A stretch of 64,000 nucleotides of DNA from CAYSLU01 sp964431965 (GTDB lineage: Bacteria; Verrucomicrobiota; Kiritimatiellia; CAIKKV01; CAYSLU01): positions 6,165 to 70,164 of the forward strand of contig CAYSLU010000015.1 in assembly GCA_964431965.1 (NCBI GenBank). The letters run 5' to 3'. Below the pieces are notes generated by a model. The model saw only the letters and a program-made list of their open reading frames with translations. It had not been told where the DNA came from and did no database searches. This document shows, one piece after another, positions 33,432 to 41,427 of this stretch (the stretch's first letter is position 1; every line of letters begins with the position of its first letter). A program made the translations under genes and the position numbers.

Positions 33432-34828
33432 GGCGCGCCCCCGGGGAAGGTCAGGAGCAGCTTGAAGAACTCCTTGTGCGTCCGGGCGTCGGTCGTCGGC
33501 CCGTCCAGCTTCACGCCGGCGAACATCTTCGACTGGTCGAGCCCCTGCTTGAACTGGTAGATGAGGTTGACCGACGGCGCCTCGCCCGACAGGATGAACT
33601 CCTTGCTCTTCTTGTAGATCACCTGGGTGAAGATGAGGTCATCCGGCTGGACCATGACGATCTCGAGGAAGGCGTCGAGCGCGGAGCGGCTTCGGTCGGC
33701 GTACTGCTCCATCTCGCGGATGCGCCGCTGCATGGCGCGCACCTCGTCGGCCCGCTTCCCGACTTGCTCCAGCGCCGTGCGGAGCGTCGCGGTCTCGCGC
33801 CGCTGGTACTGGAGGGCGCCGAAGAGGGCGCCGACGCCGAGCATCCAGACGGCGGCGGCGGCCGCGCTCCCGATCCAGATCCGGCGTCGCACGGCAGCCG
33901 CGTGGCGCGCCTGCGCCCAGGCGGCGGGCGCGAGGTTCGCCATGCCCGCGTGCGGCTCGGAGGCGCGGCGCGCCAGGCCGTCGGCGGCGGGCGGCAGCGA
34001 TTCAAGCGGCAGCAGCTCGATCTCGGTGCGGCAGTGCTCGTGCAGGGCGTCGAGCAGCCCGGCCGGCACCGGACCCTCGTGCCAGACCTCCACGAGGGTG
34101 ACGGCGCCCGCTCCGTAGCGGGCCTCGAGCGAGGTGAGCGTGTAGGCCGCTTCGCGGGCCACCTCGGCGGCGTACTCCTCCGCGCCGACCTCCCGCCGGC
34201 TGGCCAGCAGGCGGACGGACGCGGGAGTGGCGTTCTCGGTCACGATGATGTCCGCCTCGTCGGCCGTGATGCGGATCAGGGCCTGGCGCCCGACGGGCCG
34301 GATCTTGCCGGCGTCGTGCAGGGAGCGCCACCAGCCGAGGATGCCCGCATCGACGCGGCGGACCGTGGCGCCCCGGGCCTCGATGGCCCGGCGGAGCCGC
34401 TCGATCATCGGGAGGTGGGCGGCGGCGATCAGCACGCGCGACGCGCTTTCGCGCGTGGCGAGCAGCTCGTACGAAACGGCAGTCTCCTCGCTCGGGAAGG
34501 GGGAGAGCTTGTCGGCCTGGAGTTCCACCATGCCCGGCAGCTCCGCGGGGTCGGCCGACGGGAGCTCGACGACCCGGAGCAGGAGGCGGGAGGAGGGGAT
34601 GCCGATGGCGATCGCGCCGGGGAGGCGGCCGCAGCGGGCGGTGATCTCGGCGTCCACGCGCGCCGCCGCGTCGCCCGGCGCGAAGGCGGTCGCCGTGTCC
34701 GGCTCGCCGAGCTCGAGCGCGGCGCTGCCGGACGCGGCCGGGTGGACGCTGCCCTTCGCGGCGGCGAAGGTGGCCCACGCCACGCGGCGCTCCTCGACCA
34801 TCAATCCGGTTGTCAGTTCGCGGCTCAC
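33428..34828 (-). CDS. gspL: GspL-like protein (PilM actin-like plus PilN-like domains)
   Basis: 466 residues from a GTG at 34828. Residues 1-~310 resemble the actin-like cytoplasmic PilM/GspL domain (IGIPSSRLLLRVVELP, LPGMVELQADKLSPFP, AVSYELLA, RRVDAGILGWWRSL). A transmembrane helix follows at ~325-345 (IWIGSAAAAAVWMLGVGALFGAL). A PilN-like periplasmic part then has a coiled coil (RAMQRRIREMEQYADRSRSALDAF) and VNLIYQFKQGLDQSKMF. It couples the GspE ATPase to the membrane platform. The single polypeptide carries both modules as in GspL, although the sequence is closer to PilM/PilN. It overlaps the next gene by ATGA. Confidence 0.88.
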   Translation of the reverse strand: MSRELTTGLMVEERRVAWATFAAAKGSVHPAASGSAALELGEPDTATAFAPGDAAARVDAEITARCGRLPGAIAIGIPSSRLLLRVVELPSADPAELPGMVELQADKLSPFPSEETAVSYELLATRESASRVLIAAAHLPMIERLRRAIEARGATVRRVDAGILGWWRSLHDAGKIRPVGRQALIRITADEADIIVTENATPASVRLLASRREVGAEEYAAEVAREAAYTLTSLEARYGAGAVTLVEVWHEGPVPAGLLDALHEHCRTEIELLPLESLPPAADGLARRASEPHAGMANLAPAAWAQARHAAAVRRRIWIGSAAAAAVWMLGVGALFGALQYQRRETATLRTALEQVGKRADEVRAMQRRIREMEQYADRSRSALDAFLEIVMVQPDDLIFTQVIYKKSKEFILSGEAPSVNLIYQFKQGLDQSKMFAGVKLDGPTTDARTHKEFFKLLLTFPGGAP

Positions 34829-34838
34829 GGCGCGGACG

Positions 34839-35879
34839 TTACTCCTGCGACTCCCACCACCGCAGGACGTCCGTCCCCTGGGGCGTGACGCCTACGATGC
34901 ACCCGATCGTATGCCGGACCCCCTGCACGGATCCGATGGCCCGAATGCGGAAGATCGACGAGCTCGTGACTATACGACCCTTGAGCGAGGCTGCCAAGTC
35001 GGGAAAGCGCCCGAAGAAGTCCTCCGGCGTCTTGAACGAGGCGTCCTCGGGGGCCGTTCCGACGGCGCCCGTGCGCTCCTCGATGATCTCCTGCGCGATG
35101 CGCTCGTCCACGCCCGGGAGCGTCATCAGGATGCGCGCGGTGGCGGCGTTGACGTTCACCTGTCCGTCGCCGTACACCGTGAGCACGTCGGCCACCCCGC
35201 TCATCGGCGACGTGCCCTCCGGCGCGTCGGGCGGAAGGCCGCCCAGGAGGATCGCCGGGTAGAAGTGCCGGATCAGCATCGCCTCTTCGACGGTGTCGAG
35301 GGGGCCGTTCTTGGCGCGGTAGGGCGGGTCCTGCAGGGCGTAGTAGTCCTCCGTTTCCGCGCCGTCCACGTGCGCGTCGTCGTCCGGGTCCACCCAGTCG
35401 AGGAAGCTGTCGATGAGCCCGGGCCAGTCCTCCTCCGGCACGCCGGCCATCTCGAGGATCCGCTCCCAGTCGTCGATCTGGAGCTTGTTGATGTTGCGGC
35501 GGGAGGGCTCGGGGATGATGTCGAGCGAGATCGTCCCCTCGCCGAGGGCCGACTGCAGGCCGATGACCGCCGCGCCTTGTGAAAGGCTCTTGGCCGGGGC
35601 GAACCAGCTTTTCGCCTCGTCGGCCTTCGACAGGCTCTCGGTCCGCACCTCGGCGCTGCGCACGAGCAGCATGCGCGCCTTCTCCACCCCGCCCCGGGCC
35701 AGGTAGTCGGCTTTGACTCGCTTGCGGTAGTGCGACGTGATGCGGGCCTCCAGGTGCATGTCGAACGCGAACGAGCCGACCAGCATGCTGAGGAGCCCGA
35801 TGACCCATATGGCCACGATGAGGGCCGAGCCCCTGTCGCGCCGCCGATCCGGCCGATGCGCTGTGCGGGCGGCGCTCAT
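34839..35879 (-). CDS. gspK: Type II secretion minor pseudopilin GspK
   Basis: 346 residues. Short basic leader, then RGSALIVAIWVIGLLSMLVGSFAFDM. The prepilin-type cleavage would follow the glycine, and as usual for GspK there is no glutamate at position 5. The large globular part has the helical SAM-like GspK domain: NINKLQIDDWERILEMAG, WPGLIDSFLDWVDPDDDAH, GAETEDYY, GQVNVNAATARILMTLPGVDERIAQEII. It sits with GspI and GspJ at the pseudopilus tip. Its start overlaps the gspJ stop (ATGA). Confidence 0.93.
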   Translation of the reverse strand: MSAARTAHRPDRRRDRGSALIVAIWVIGLLSMLVGSFAFDMHLEARITSHYRKRVKADYLARGGVEKARMLLVRSAEVRTESLSKADEAKSWFAPAKSLSQGAAVIGLQSALGEGTISLDIIPEPSRRNINKLQIDDWERILEMAGVPEEDWPGLIDSFLDWVDPDDDAHVDGAETEDYYALQDPPYRAKNGPLDTVEEAMLIRHFYPAILLGGLPPDAPEGTSPMSGVADVLTVYGDGQVNVNAATARILMTLPGVDERIAQEIIEERTGAVGTAPEDASFKTPEDFFGRFPDLAASLKGRIVTSSSIFRIRAIGSVQGVRHTIGCIVGVTPQGTDVLRWWESQE

Positions 35880-36580
35880 TGCCAGGCCATCGCGGGGCCG
35901 CGCGGTATGGCGACCAGCCGCTTCAGTTCAACGGGGCGATCCCCGCTGTCAAGGGGCCTGAGGTAGAGCGTGACTTCGACCCAGGAGGGCAGGCGGTTCG
36001 TCCGCTCGTCCTCCCACGTGTCCTGCCAGTCGATTTCGCGGTCGACCGCGTTCGTGGTCATGCGGACGTTCAGGCCGACGATCTCGCGCGAGAGCATGAC
36101 CGACTGAAGCCTGGACGCGTCGAAGTCCTCCGGCTGCGCGTACGGCCGCCAGGCCGTGACGCCGACAACCGGCTCGCCGTCCGTGTCGGTCTCGATGCCG
36201 ACCCGCACGCGGTGCGGCGCGCCGGCCAGCCCCGAGTCGGTCCCGACCAGGGCCGGCCCGAGCTTGACCCAGCTGATGGTGTCGCGCGCGCTGTCGCCGG
36301 ACCCGCCGTCGTCCATCCAAAGCCCGTATGCGCTGATGGAAGCCGCGGAGTCCGGGGCGTATGCCGAGCGGAGTCCGTTGACGATCTGCTCCATTACGAA
36401 GTCGCCGTGGGTGAGGTCGTTGGACAGGGCGATGCCGCGCTGCCAGGCCCGCGAGACGTTGGCGAACGTCAGGAAGGTGATCCCCATGGCCAGGACCAGG
36501 ATGGTCAGCGCCACCAGAAGCTCCACGAGCGTGAAGCCCCCGCTGCCGATCCTCCGCCGCGTGTGCCGTGTGGCCGTCAT
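35876..36580 (-). CDS. gspJ: Type II secretion minor pseudopilin GspJ-like
   Basis: 234 residues. The prepilin signal SGGFTLVELLVALTILVLAMG has glycine at -1, Phe at +1 and Glu at +5. The body is beta-rich (TISWVKLGPALVG, RVRVGIETDT, SWVEVTLYLRPL), and the size fits GspJ. It is placed between gspI and gspK with ATGA overlaps on both sides. Assignment to J rather than another minor pseudopilin rests on gene order and length. Confidence 0.85.
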   Translation of the reverse strand: MTATRHTRRRIGSGGFTLVELLVALTILVLAMGITFLTFANVSRAWQRGIALSNDLTHGDFVMEQIVNGLRSAYAPDSAASISAYGLWMDDGGSGDSARDTISWVKLGPALVGTDSGLAGAPHRVRVGIETDTDGEPVVGVTAWRPYAQPEDFDASRLQSVMLSREIVGLNVRMTTNAVDREIDWQDTWEDERTNRLPSWVEVTLYLRPLDSGDRPVELKRLVAIPRGPAMAWQ

Positions 36581-37011
36581 TTCAGCGTATTGGTGTAGAA
36601 GAGGTAGGTCACGACCTCCTCCTGCGCGCTCTTGCTTCGCTCCGCCCAGCCGACCCGGGTGCGCAGCACCAGCAGGCCCTCCTCGGCGCCCTCCTCGGCC
36701 TTCCGCGTGAACGTGAATCCGTTCTCGTAGGCGATCGGGCCGACGTCGAGATTGATCAGATCCTTGGTTTCCTTGTCCTTGAGGATGGGGTGCTCGGCTT
36801 CGCCGCGGTCGAGCACGGTGCGCGCCAGGTGGTAGTTCTTGCTCTGCCGCACGACCGCGATGCAGCGGGCCGCCGCCGTGACGAGCACGACGACGCCGAT
36901 GCCGATGATCGCCATGGCGATCATCACCTCGATGAGCGTGAGCGCGGCCCGCGATACGCGCGGGCCCCGGCGCCGTCCGGCTCGGTCGCGCGCTGGATGG
37001 TTGGTCTTCAC
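36577..37011 (-). CDS. gspI: Type II secretion minor pseudopilin GspI-like
   Basis: 144 residues from a GTG at 37011. The prepilin signal is SRAALTLIEVMIAMAIIGIGVVVLV with Glu at +5. The residue before the cleavage site is alanine rather than the usual glycine, and +1 is leucine. The short body (AIVRQSKNYHLARTVLDRG pattern, then a beta-rich end) fits GspI. ATGA overlap with gspJ. It is presumed to join GspJ and GspK at the pseudopilus tip. Confidence 0.82.
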   Translation of the reverse strand: MKTNHPARDRAGRRRGPRVSRAALTLIEVMIAMAIIGIGVVVLVTAAARCIAVVRQSKNYHLARTVLDRGEAEHPILKDKETKDLINLDVGPIAYENGFTFTRKAEEGAEEGLLVLRTRVGWAERSKSAQEEVVTYLFYTNTLK

Positions 37012-37023
37012 GGGTTGCCCGGG

Positions 37024-37743
37024 CTAGCGGATCCGGATTGTCTGGTTGTCGCCGCCCTCGACGCGCACGCTGGAGAGCGGATCGACGGAAATCGTAAGGG
37101 CGGCGTCCTGCTGGTCCCGCATGCGGATCTCGTAGGGGTCGCAGGTGCCGTTCATGCGGTAGCGGACGGAGGCTATGCCCTCGCGCTGCTCATCCCCGCC
37201 GCGCATCCGGAGATACTCGAACGTGACGCCCTCGGCGTGCCGGGCCGCCGCGAGGTTCACGGCGCTCACCGTGACCATGCGGGGCGGGCCGCCCGTGGAG
37301 CCGGCGAGCGCCGCGTCATCCGGCGGGGCGGCCGGCGCGGGGGCGGGGGCCGGCTCGGGTGACGCGAGCAAGGCGGCCAGGGGGTCGAGCGCGGCGTTCG
37401 TCGTGGCTGGAGCGCCCGCCTCCTGCACGCGGATGTCGCTCCCGCCGATGGTGAACGTCATCGCCATGTCGCGCTGGTGCAGGAGGGCCATGCTCCGCGC
37501 GTAGCGGCCCATCATGACGACGGACCGCCCGGCGGTGCGCAGCCGGTTCCCCCGGATGGACTTCAGGAAGTAGGGGGTCACGACCAGCGACGCGATCCCG
37601 ATGATCGCGACCACGAGGAGCACCTCCACGAGCGTGAACGCGCGCCGCCCGGCGCTTCGCCTCGGGGCGCGGGGATTCACGGGCCGCCCGGGCGAACCCG
37701 CGCGTGCCCGGAGGTGCGGCTGGACATCAGTTCGTAACGTCAT
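37024..37743 (-). CDS. gspH: Type II secretion pseudopilin GspH-like
   Basis: 239 residues as given, with a long basic leader; a GTG at 37680 would give a more typical 13-residue leader. The prepilin signal is RRAFTLVEVLLVVAIIGIASLVV, with Phe at +1, Glu at +5 and alanine at -1. The body has the GspH pattern RSVVMMGRYARSMALLHQRDMAMTF, interrupted by a Pro/Ala-rich insert (~residues 125-150), and a beta-rich end. It overlaps the end of gspG by 17 bases. Stop is TAG. Confidence 0.82.
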   Translation of the reverse strand: MTLRTDVQPHLRARAGSPGRPVNPRAPRRSAGRRAFTLVEVLLVVAIIGIASLVVTPYFLKSIRGNRLRTAGRSVVMMGRYARSMALLHQRDMAMTFTIGGSDIRVQEAGAPATTNAALDPLAALLASPEPAPAPAPAAPPDDAALAGSTGGPPRMVTVSAVNLAAARHAEGVTFEYLRMRGGDEQREGIASVRYRMNGTCDPYEIRMRDQQDAALTISVDPLSSVRVEGGDNQTIRIR

Positions 37744-38149
37744 CCGCGGTGCTCATCTGCGCGTCCGGCCCGGCCGACCGGACCTCGTAGCTGTCTTCCT
37801 TGACCGAGTAGCCGTAGGGAACGCCCCACGGGTCGTTGGGCACCTGGCCGTTCTTCGTGTCCTTGTCCTTCAGGTACGGGCCGCGCCAGTTCATCTCGCC
37901 GCCGCGCTGGATGAGGTTCTGAAGGGAGGCCGGGTAGACCCCGTTGTCGACTTCGTACATGTCGATGGCCAGCGCGATGGCGGAGATGCTGGCCCGCGCC
38001 GCGCTGATCTGGGCCTGCCCCACGCGCTTTCCGAGGCGCGGGGCGACGACGCCCACCAGGATGCCGATGATGACGACGACCAGGAGCACCTCGATCAGGG
38101 TGAAGCCGCCGTTCCGGACCGCCGTCCGCCTGCTCGCGCGCGTGTTCAT
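37727..38149 (-). CDS. gspG: Type II secretion major pseudopilin
   Basis: 140 residues from the ATG at 38149, which has GGAGG six bases upstream. Prepilin signal NGGFTLIEVLLVVVIIGILVGVVAP with glycine at -1 and Glu at +5. The major-pseudopilin body is clear: ISAIALAIDMYEVDNGVYPASLQNLI, WRGPYLKDKD, NDPWGVPYGYSV and a calcium-site-like YEVRSAGPDAQMSTADDVTN ending. It polymerises into the periplasmic pseudopilus that pushes substrates through GspD. Confidence 0.96.
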   Translation of the reverse strand: MNTRASRRTAVRNGGFTLIEVLLVVVIIGILVGVVAPRLGKRVGQAQISAARASISAIALAIDMYEVDNGVYPASLQNLIQRGGEMNWRGPYLKDKDTKNGQVPNDPWGVPYGYSVKEDSYEVRSAGPDAQMSTADDVTN

Positions 38150-38207
38150 GTCTGTTCCTCCGGGGTGTTCCGGGCGGGCGCCGCACGCGTCCGCTCCAGC
38201 CGATCCA

Positions 38208-39464
38208 CTATACATTCAACCCGCTGGTCATTTCAAACACAGCCAGCAGCATGCTGATGGCCACGAAGCCGACCATGACGGCCATCAGCACGATCAGGAT
38301 CGGCTCGAGGGCGGTCGTGAAGATCTTGATGTTCCGCTCCAGCTCGGACTGGTAGCGGTCCGCGATGTGCACGAGCGCGGCGGAGATGTCGCCGGTCTGC
38401 TCGCCGACCGACAGCATGTCGGTCATGAGCGGCGGGAAGACGCCGCCCGCTGCGAGCGGGCCGGAGATGCTCGTGCCGTCGGTCACGCGGTTGCGGGCGT
38501 TGGCGATCTCGCGGGCGATGACGCCGTTGCCGATGGTGTGCTCGACGATGGTCAGCGCCTGGAGGACGGGGACGCCGTTCGCAAGCAGCGAGGCGAGGGT
38601 CCGGGCGAACTGGGTGTAGGCGCTGGCCGACACGATGCCCCGGATGAGCGGAAGCCGGAGCTGCAGACGGTCCCAGCCGGCGCGCCCCTTCGGGGTCTTG
38701 AGGAACCGGCGGAGGGCCGCCACGAGGAATCCGATGCCCACGGCGAGCGCCCACCCGTAGTGGAGCAGGAAGGTGCTGGTCTGCATGAGCATGCGGGTGG
38801 GCAGCGGGAGCGTGGAGCCCAGGTCCTTGAAGATCACCGCAAAGCGCGGCACGACGAACACCATCGAGAAGATGAGCGTGGCGCCGCCGAGCGACAGGAC
38901 GATCAGGGGGTACACGAGCGCCATGATGACCTTTTCGCGGATATCCTGCAGGCGCTCGTAGTGCTTCACCAGCCGCTCGAGCACCTCGGAGAACGCGCCG
39001 CTCGCCTCGGCCGCGCGGACCATGCTGACGTAGAGCGCGGAGAACGTCTCGGGGAACAGCGCGAGCGCGTTGGACAGGCTCGTGCCCTGGATGATCTCGT
39101 CCCGCAGCCGGCCGATGATCGCGTCCGACGCCTTGCCCGTCTTGCGGCGGGCCAGCACGGTCAGCGCGTTGCCGAGCTTCATGCCGGAGGCGATCAGGTC
39201 GCGCATCTCGGTCGTGAAGATCAGCACGTCGCGCATGGGCATGCGCTTGCGTCCGAACTGCGGCAGGAAGCGCCGGGCGCCGGTGGCGGGGGCGGAGCCG
39301 GCGGCGGCCGCGGCCGGGGCCCCGGCTCCGGCCTCGCGGACGGAGACGGGCACGAGCCCGAGCCGCTCGATCTGCATGAGCGCGCCGCGGCGGTCGTTGG
39401 AGTCGACCGTGCCCTCGGTCTTGTCGCCGGACCGGGTGCGCGCGATGTAGACGAAGAGCGGCAT
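38208..39464 (-). CDS. gspF: Type II secretion inner-membrane platform protein
   Basis: 418 residues. It opens MPLFVYIARTRSGDKTEG, typical of GspF. Two tandem T2SS-F domains are present: one around LIFTTEMRDLIASGMKLGNALTVL and one around TQFARTLASLLANGVPVLQALTIV. Three transmembrane helices lie near residues ~215-235, ~260-280 and at the C-terminus (LIVLMAVMVGFVAISMLLAVFEM). It anchors the assembly ATPase and pseudopilus base. It starts six bases after gspE ends. Confidence 0.95.
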   Translation of the reverse strand: MPLFVYIARTRSGDKTEGTVDSNDRRGALMQIERLGLVPVSVREAGAGAPAAAAAGSAPATGARRFLPQFGRKRMPMRDVLIFTTEMRDLIASGMKLGNALTVLARRKTGKASDAIIGRLRDEIIQGTSLSNALALFPETFSALYVSMVRAAEASGAFSEVLERLVKHYERLQDIREKVIMALVYPLIVLSLGGATLIFSMVFVVPRFAVIFKDLGSTLPLPTRMLMQTSTFLLHYGWALAVGIGFLVAALRRFLKTPKGRAGWDRLQLRLPLIRGIVSASAYTQFARTLASLLANGVPVLQALTIVEHTIGNGVIAREIANARNRVTDGTSISGPLAAGGVFPPLMTDMLSVGEQTGDISAALVHIADRYQSELERNIKIFTTALEPILIVLMAVMVGFVAISMLLAVFEMTSGLNV

Positions 39465-39470
39465 GGGCGC

Positions 39471-41168
39471 CTATTCGTTCTCCTCGGTCACGCGGAGCAC
39501 TTCGCGGACGGTCGTGATGCCGTCGAGCACCTTGAGCCAGCCGTCGTCGCGGAGGGTGCGCATGCCCTCCGCGATGGCGTGCTGCTTGAGCACGGACGTC
39601 GCCGATCGGGCGGTGATGAGGGGCTCCATGGCATCGGTGACCTGAAGGACTTCATAGATCCCGAGCCGGCCGCGGAAGCCGGTGTTGCGGCACTTCTCGC
39701 AGCCGGCTTCCTCGTAGACGACGTCGCTCGTGCGGTCGCGCGGGAAGCCGATCTCCTCCGCGAGCGTGGCGTCGAGCTGGGTAGGGCGGCGGCAGTTGGT
39801 GCACAGCTTGCGGACGAGGCGCTGGGCGACCACGCCTTCGAGCGAGGAGGACACGAGGAAGGGCTCCATCCCCATGTCGATCAGGCGGGTCACGGCGCCG
39901 GCGGCGTCGTTCGTGTGCAGTGTGCTGAGCACCAGGTGGCCGGTGAGCGAGGCGCGGATGGCGATCTCAGCCGTCTCGAGGTCGCGGATTTCACCCACCA
40001 TGATCACGTTGGGGTCCTGCCGCAGGATGTGGCGGAGCGCCGTGGCGAAGGTCAGGCCGATCTCGGGACGGACGCTGATCTGGTTGATGCCGACCATCTC
40101 GTACTCGATCGGCTCCTCGACCGTGATGATGCGCTTGTCGACCGAGTTGATCTCGCTCAGGTAGGCATAGAGCGAGGTGGACTTGCCGGAGCCGGTGGGG
40201 CCGGTGACGAGGATGATGCCGTTCGGCTTCCGGATCAGGGCCTGCATGATCTCCTGGTCGCGCGGGTAGAGCCCGAGGTCCTTGAATCCGATCGTCTCCT
40301 TGCCGCGCATCAGGAGGCGGAGGCTCACGCTCTCGCCGTAGACCGTGGGCATGGTGGACACGCGGATGTCGATGTCCTCGCTCTGGATGCGGAGCCCGAT
40401 GCGGCCGTCCTGGGGCAGGCGCTTCTCGGCGATGTCCACGTTGGCCATGACCTTGATGCGCGAGATGATCGCGGCCTGGAACCGGTTGAGCTGCTGGGGC
40501 AGGGGCGTGGCGTGCAGCACGCCATCGACCCGGTAGCGGATGCGCAGCTCGTTCTCCATGGGCTCGAGATGAATGTCGGTCGCGCGCTCCTGGTAGGCTT
40601 CCCAGATGATCTGGTTGACGAACTTGACGACCGAGGCCTCCTGGTCCATCTCGTTCAGCTCGAGCTTGAACAGGGACTCGTCGGGCGCGACCTCGATGCG
40701 GTCGTCCTGCATCATCTTCGCCACCGTGTCGGCGCCGACGCCGTAGAACTTCTTGATCGCGCGGGCGATGTCGACCGAGGAGCTCAGCACCAGCCGGACG
40801 CGGCCGCCGACGGCCAGGCGGAGCGCGTCCACCAGCCCGGCGTCGAAGGGGTCGTGGGTGGCCACAAGCAGGCAGCCGTTCTCGATGGCGACCGGGATCA
40901 CGTTGTACTGGAAGACGGCCTTGGTGGGGAGCCGCTCGAGCACCGCCTGCTCGATGGCGGCGCTGTTCAGCCGCATGAAGCGAAGTCCGAGGATGCCGCC
41001 GAGGGTCTCGAGGAAGTCCTCCTCCCGGGCCAGGCCCTCCCGGACGACGGCCTCGGTGATGCTGGCGCCGGAGCGCTGGGTTTCCGCGAGGAGCGCCTCG
41101 ACCTGGGCCTCGGACAGGAAGCCCGTTCGGACGAGGATCTCGGATAGGCTGGTAGCAGGTGCGGCCAT
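39471..41168 (-). CDS. gspE: Type II secretion assembly ATPase
   Basis: 565 residues. N-terminal MshEN-like domain (SEILVRTGFLSEAQVEALL). ATPase core: Walker A GPTGSGKS at 323-330, Asp box around RIITVEEPIEYE, Walker B VIMVGEIRD near 388-395 and the His box HLVLSTLHTND. A zinc-type four-cysteine motif is at C456, C459, C490 and C493. It powers pseudopilus assembly at the inner membrane. It is the first gene of the leftward operon and is preceded by a promoter. Stop is TAG. Confidence 0.96.
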   Translation of the reverse strand: MAAPATSLSEILVRTGFLSEAQVEALLAETQRSGASITEAVVREGLAREEDFLETLGGILGLRFMRLNSAAIEQAVLERLPTKAVFQYNVIPVAIENGCLLVATHDPFDAGLVDALRLAVGGRVRLVLSSSVDIARAIKKFYGVGADTVAKMMQDDRIEVAPDESLFKLELNEMDQEASVVKFVNQIIWEAYQERATDIHLEPMENELRIRYRVDGVLHATPLPQQLNRFQAAIISRIKVMANVDIAEKRLPQDGRIGLRIQSEDIDIRVSTMPTVYGESVSLRLLMRGKETIGFKDLGLYPRDQEIMQALIRKPNGIILVTGPTGSGKSTSLYAYLSEINSVDKRIITVEEPIEYEMVGINQISVRPEIGLTFATALRHILRQDPNVIMVGEIRDLETAEIAIRASLTGHLVLSTLHTNDAAGAVTRLIDMGMEPFLVSSSLEGVVAQRLVRKLCTNCRRPTQLDATLAEEIGFPRDRTSDVVYEEAGCEKCRNTGFRGRLGIYEVLQVTDAMEPLITARSATSVLKQHAIAEGMRTLRDDGWLKVLDGITTVREVLRVTEENE

Positions 41169-41220
41169 GTGATTTCCCGGCCGCGCGAGCCAGCTCCCGA
41201 AGCCCGCGAGACCAGTAGAT

Positions 41221-41250
41221 ACTGTAGGGGAGCAGGGGGGCCGAAGTCAA
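41221..41250 (-). promoter_or_regulatory. Sigma70-type promoter of the type II secretion operon
   Basis: Reading leftward: TTGACT (41245-41250), an 18-base spacer and TACAGT (41221-41226), 52 bases before the gspE ATG. No other good promoter was seen inside the operon, where genes overlap or are separated by at most ~60 bases. Confidence 0.6.
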
Positions 41251-41427
41251 CGCGCGCGGGCTTTACAGAGATTCCGATCACGCTGGCGCAAGACGGCTTC
41301 CATCGCCTCTTTCGGGCGCTCCGGTTTGGTCCGTCCAGCAGTCCGGAAGTGCGTTTCTGACTGAAGCCAGTCGTCCATGCTGGGCGATCTGCCCCGCCCG
41401 CCCATCAGTGGCTGCGTGGCGTCCGCC

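Noticed and set aside
37944..41147. 1067-codon rightward open frame across the gsp genes
   Set aside because: Antisense to gspG, gspF and gspE, which have all expected motifs; Asp/His/Arg-rich low-complexity sequence.
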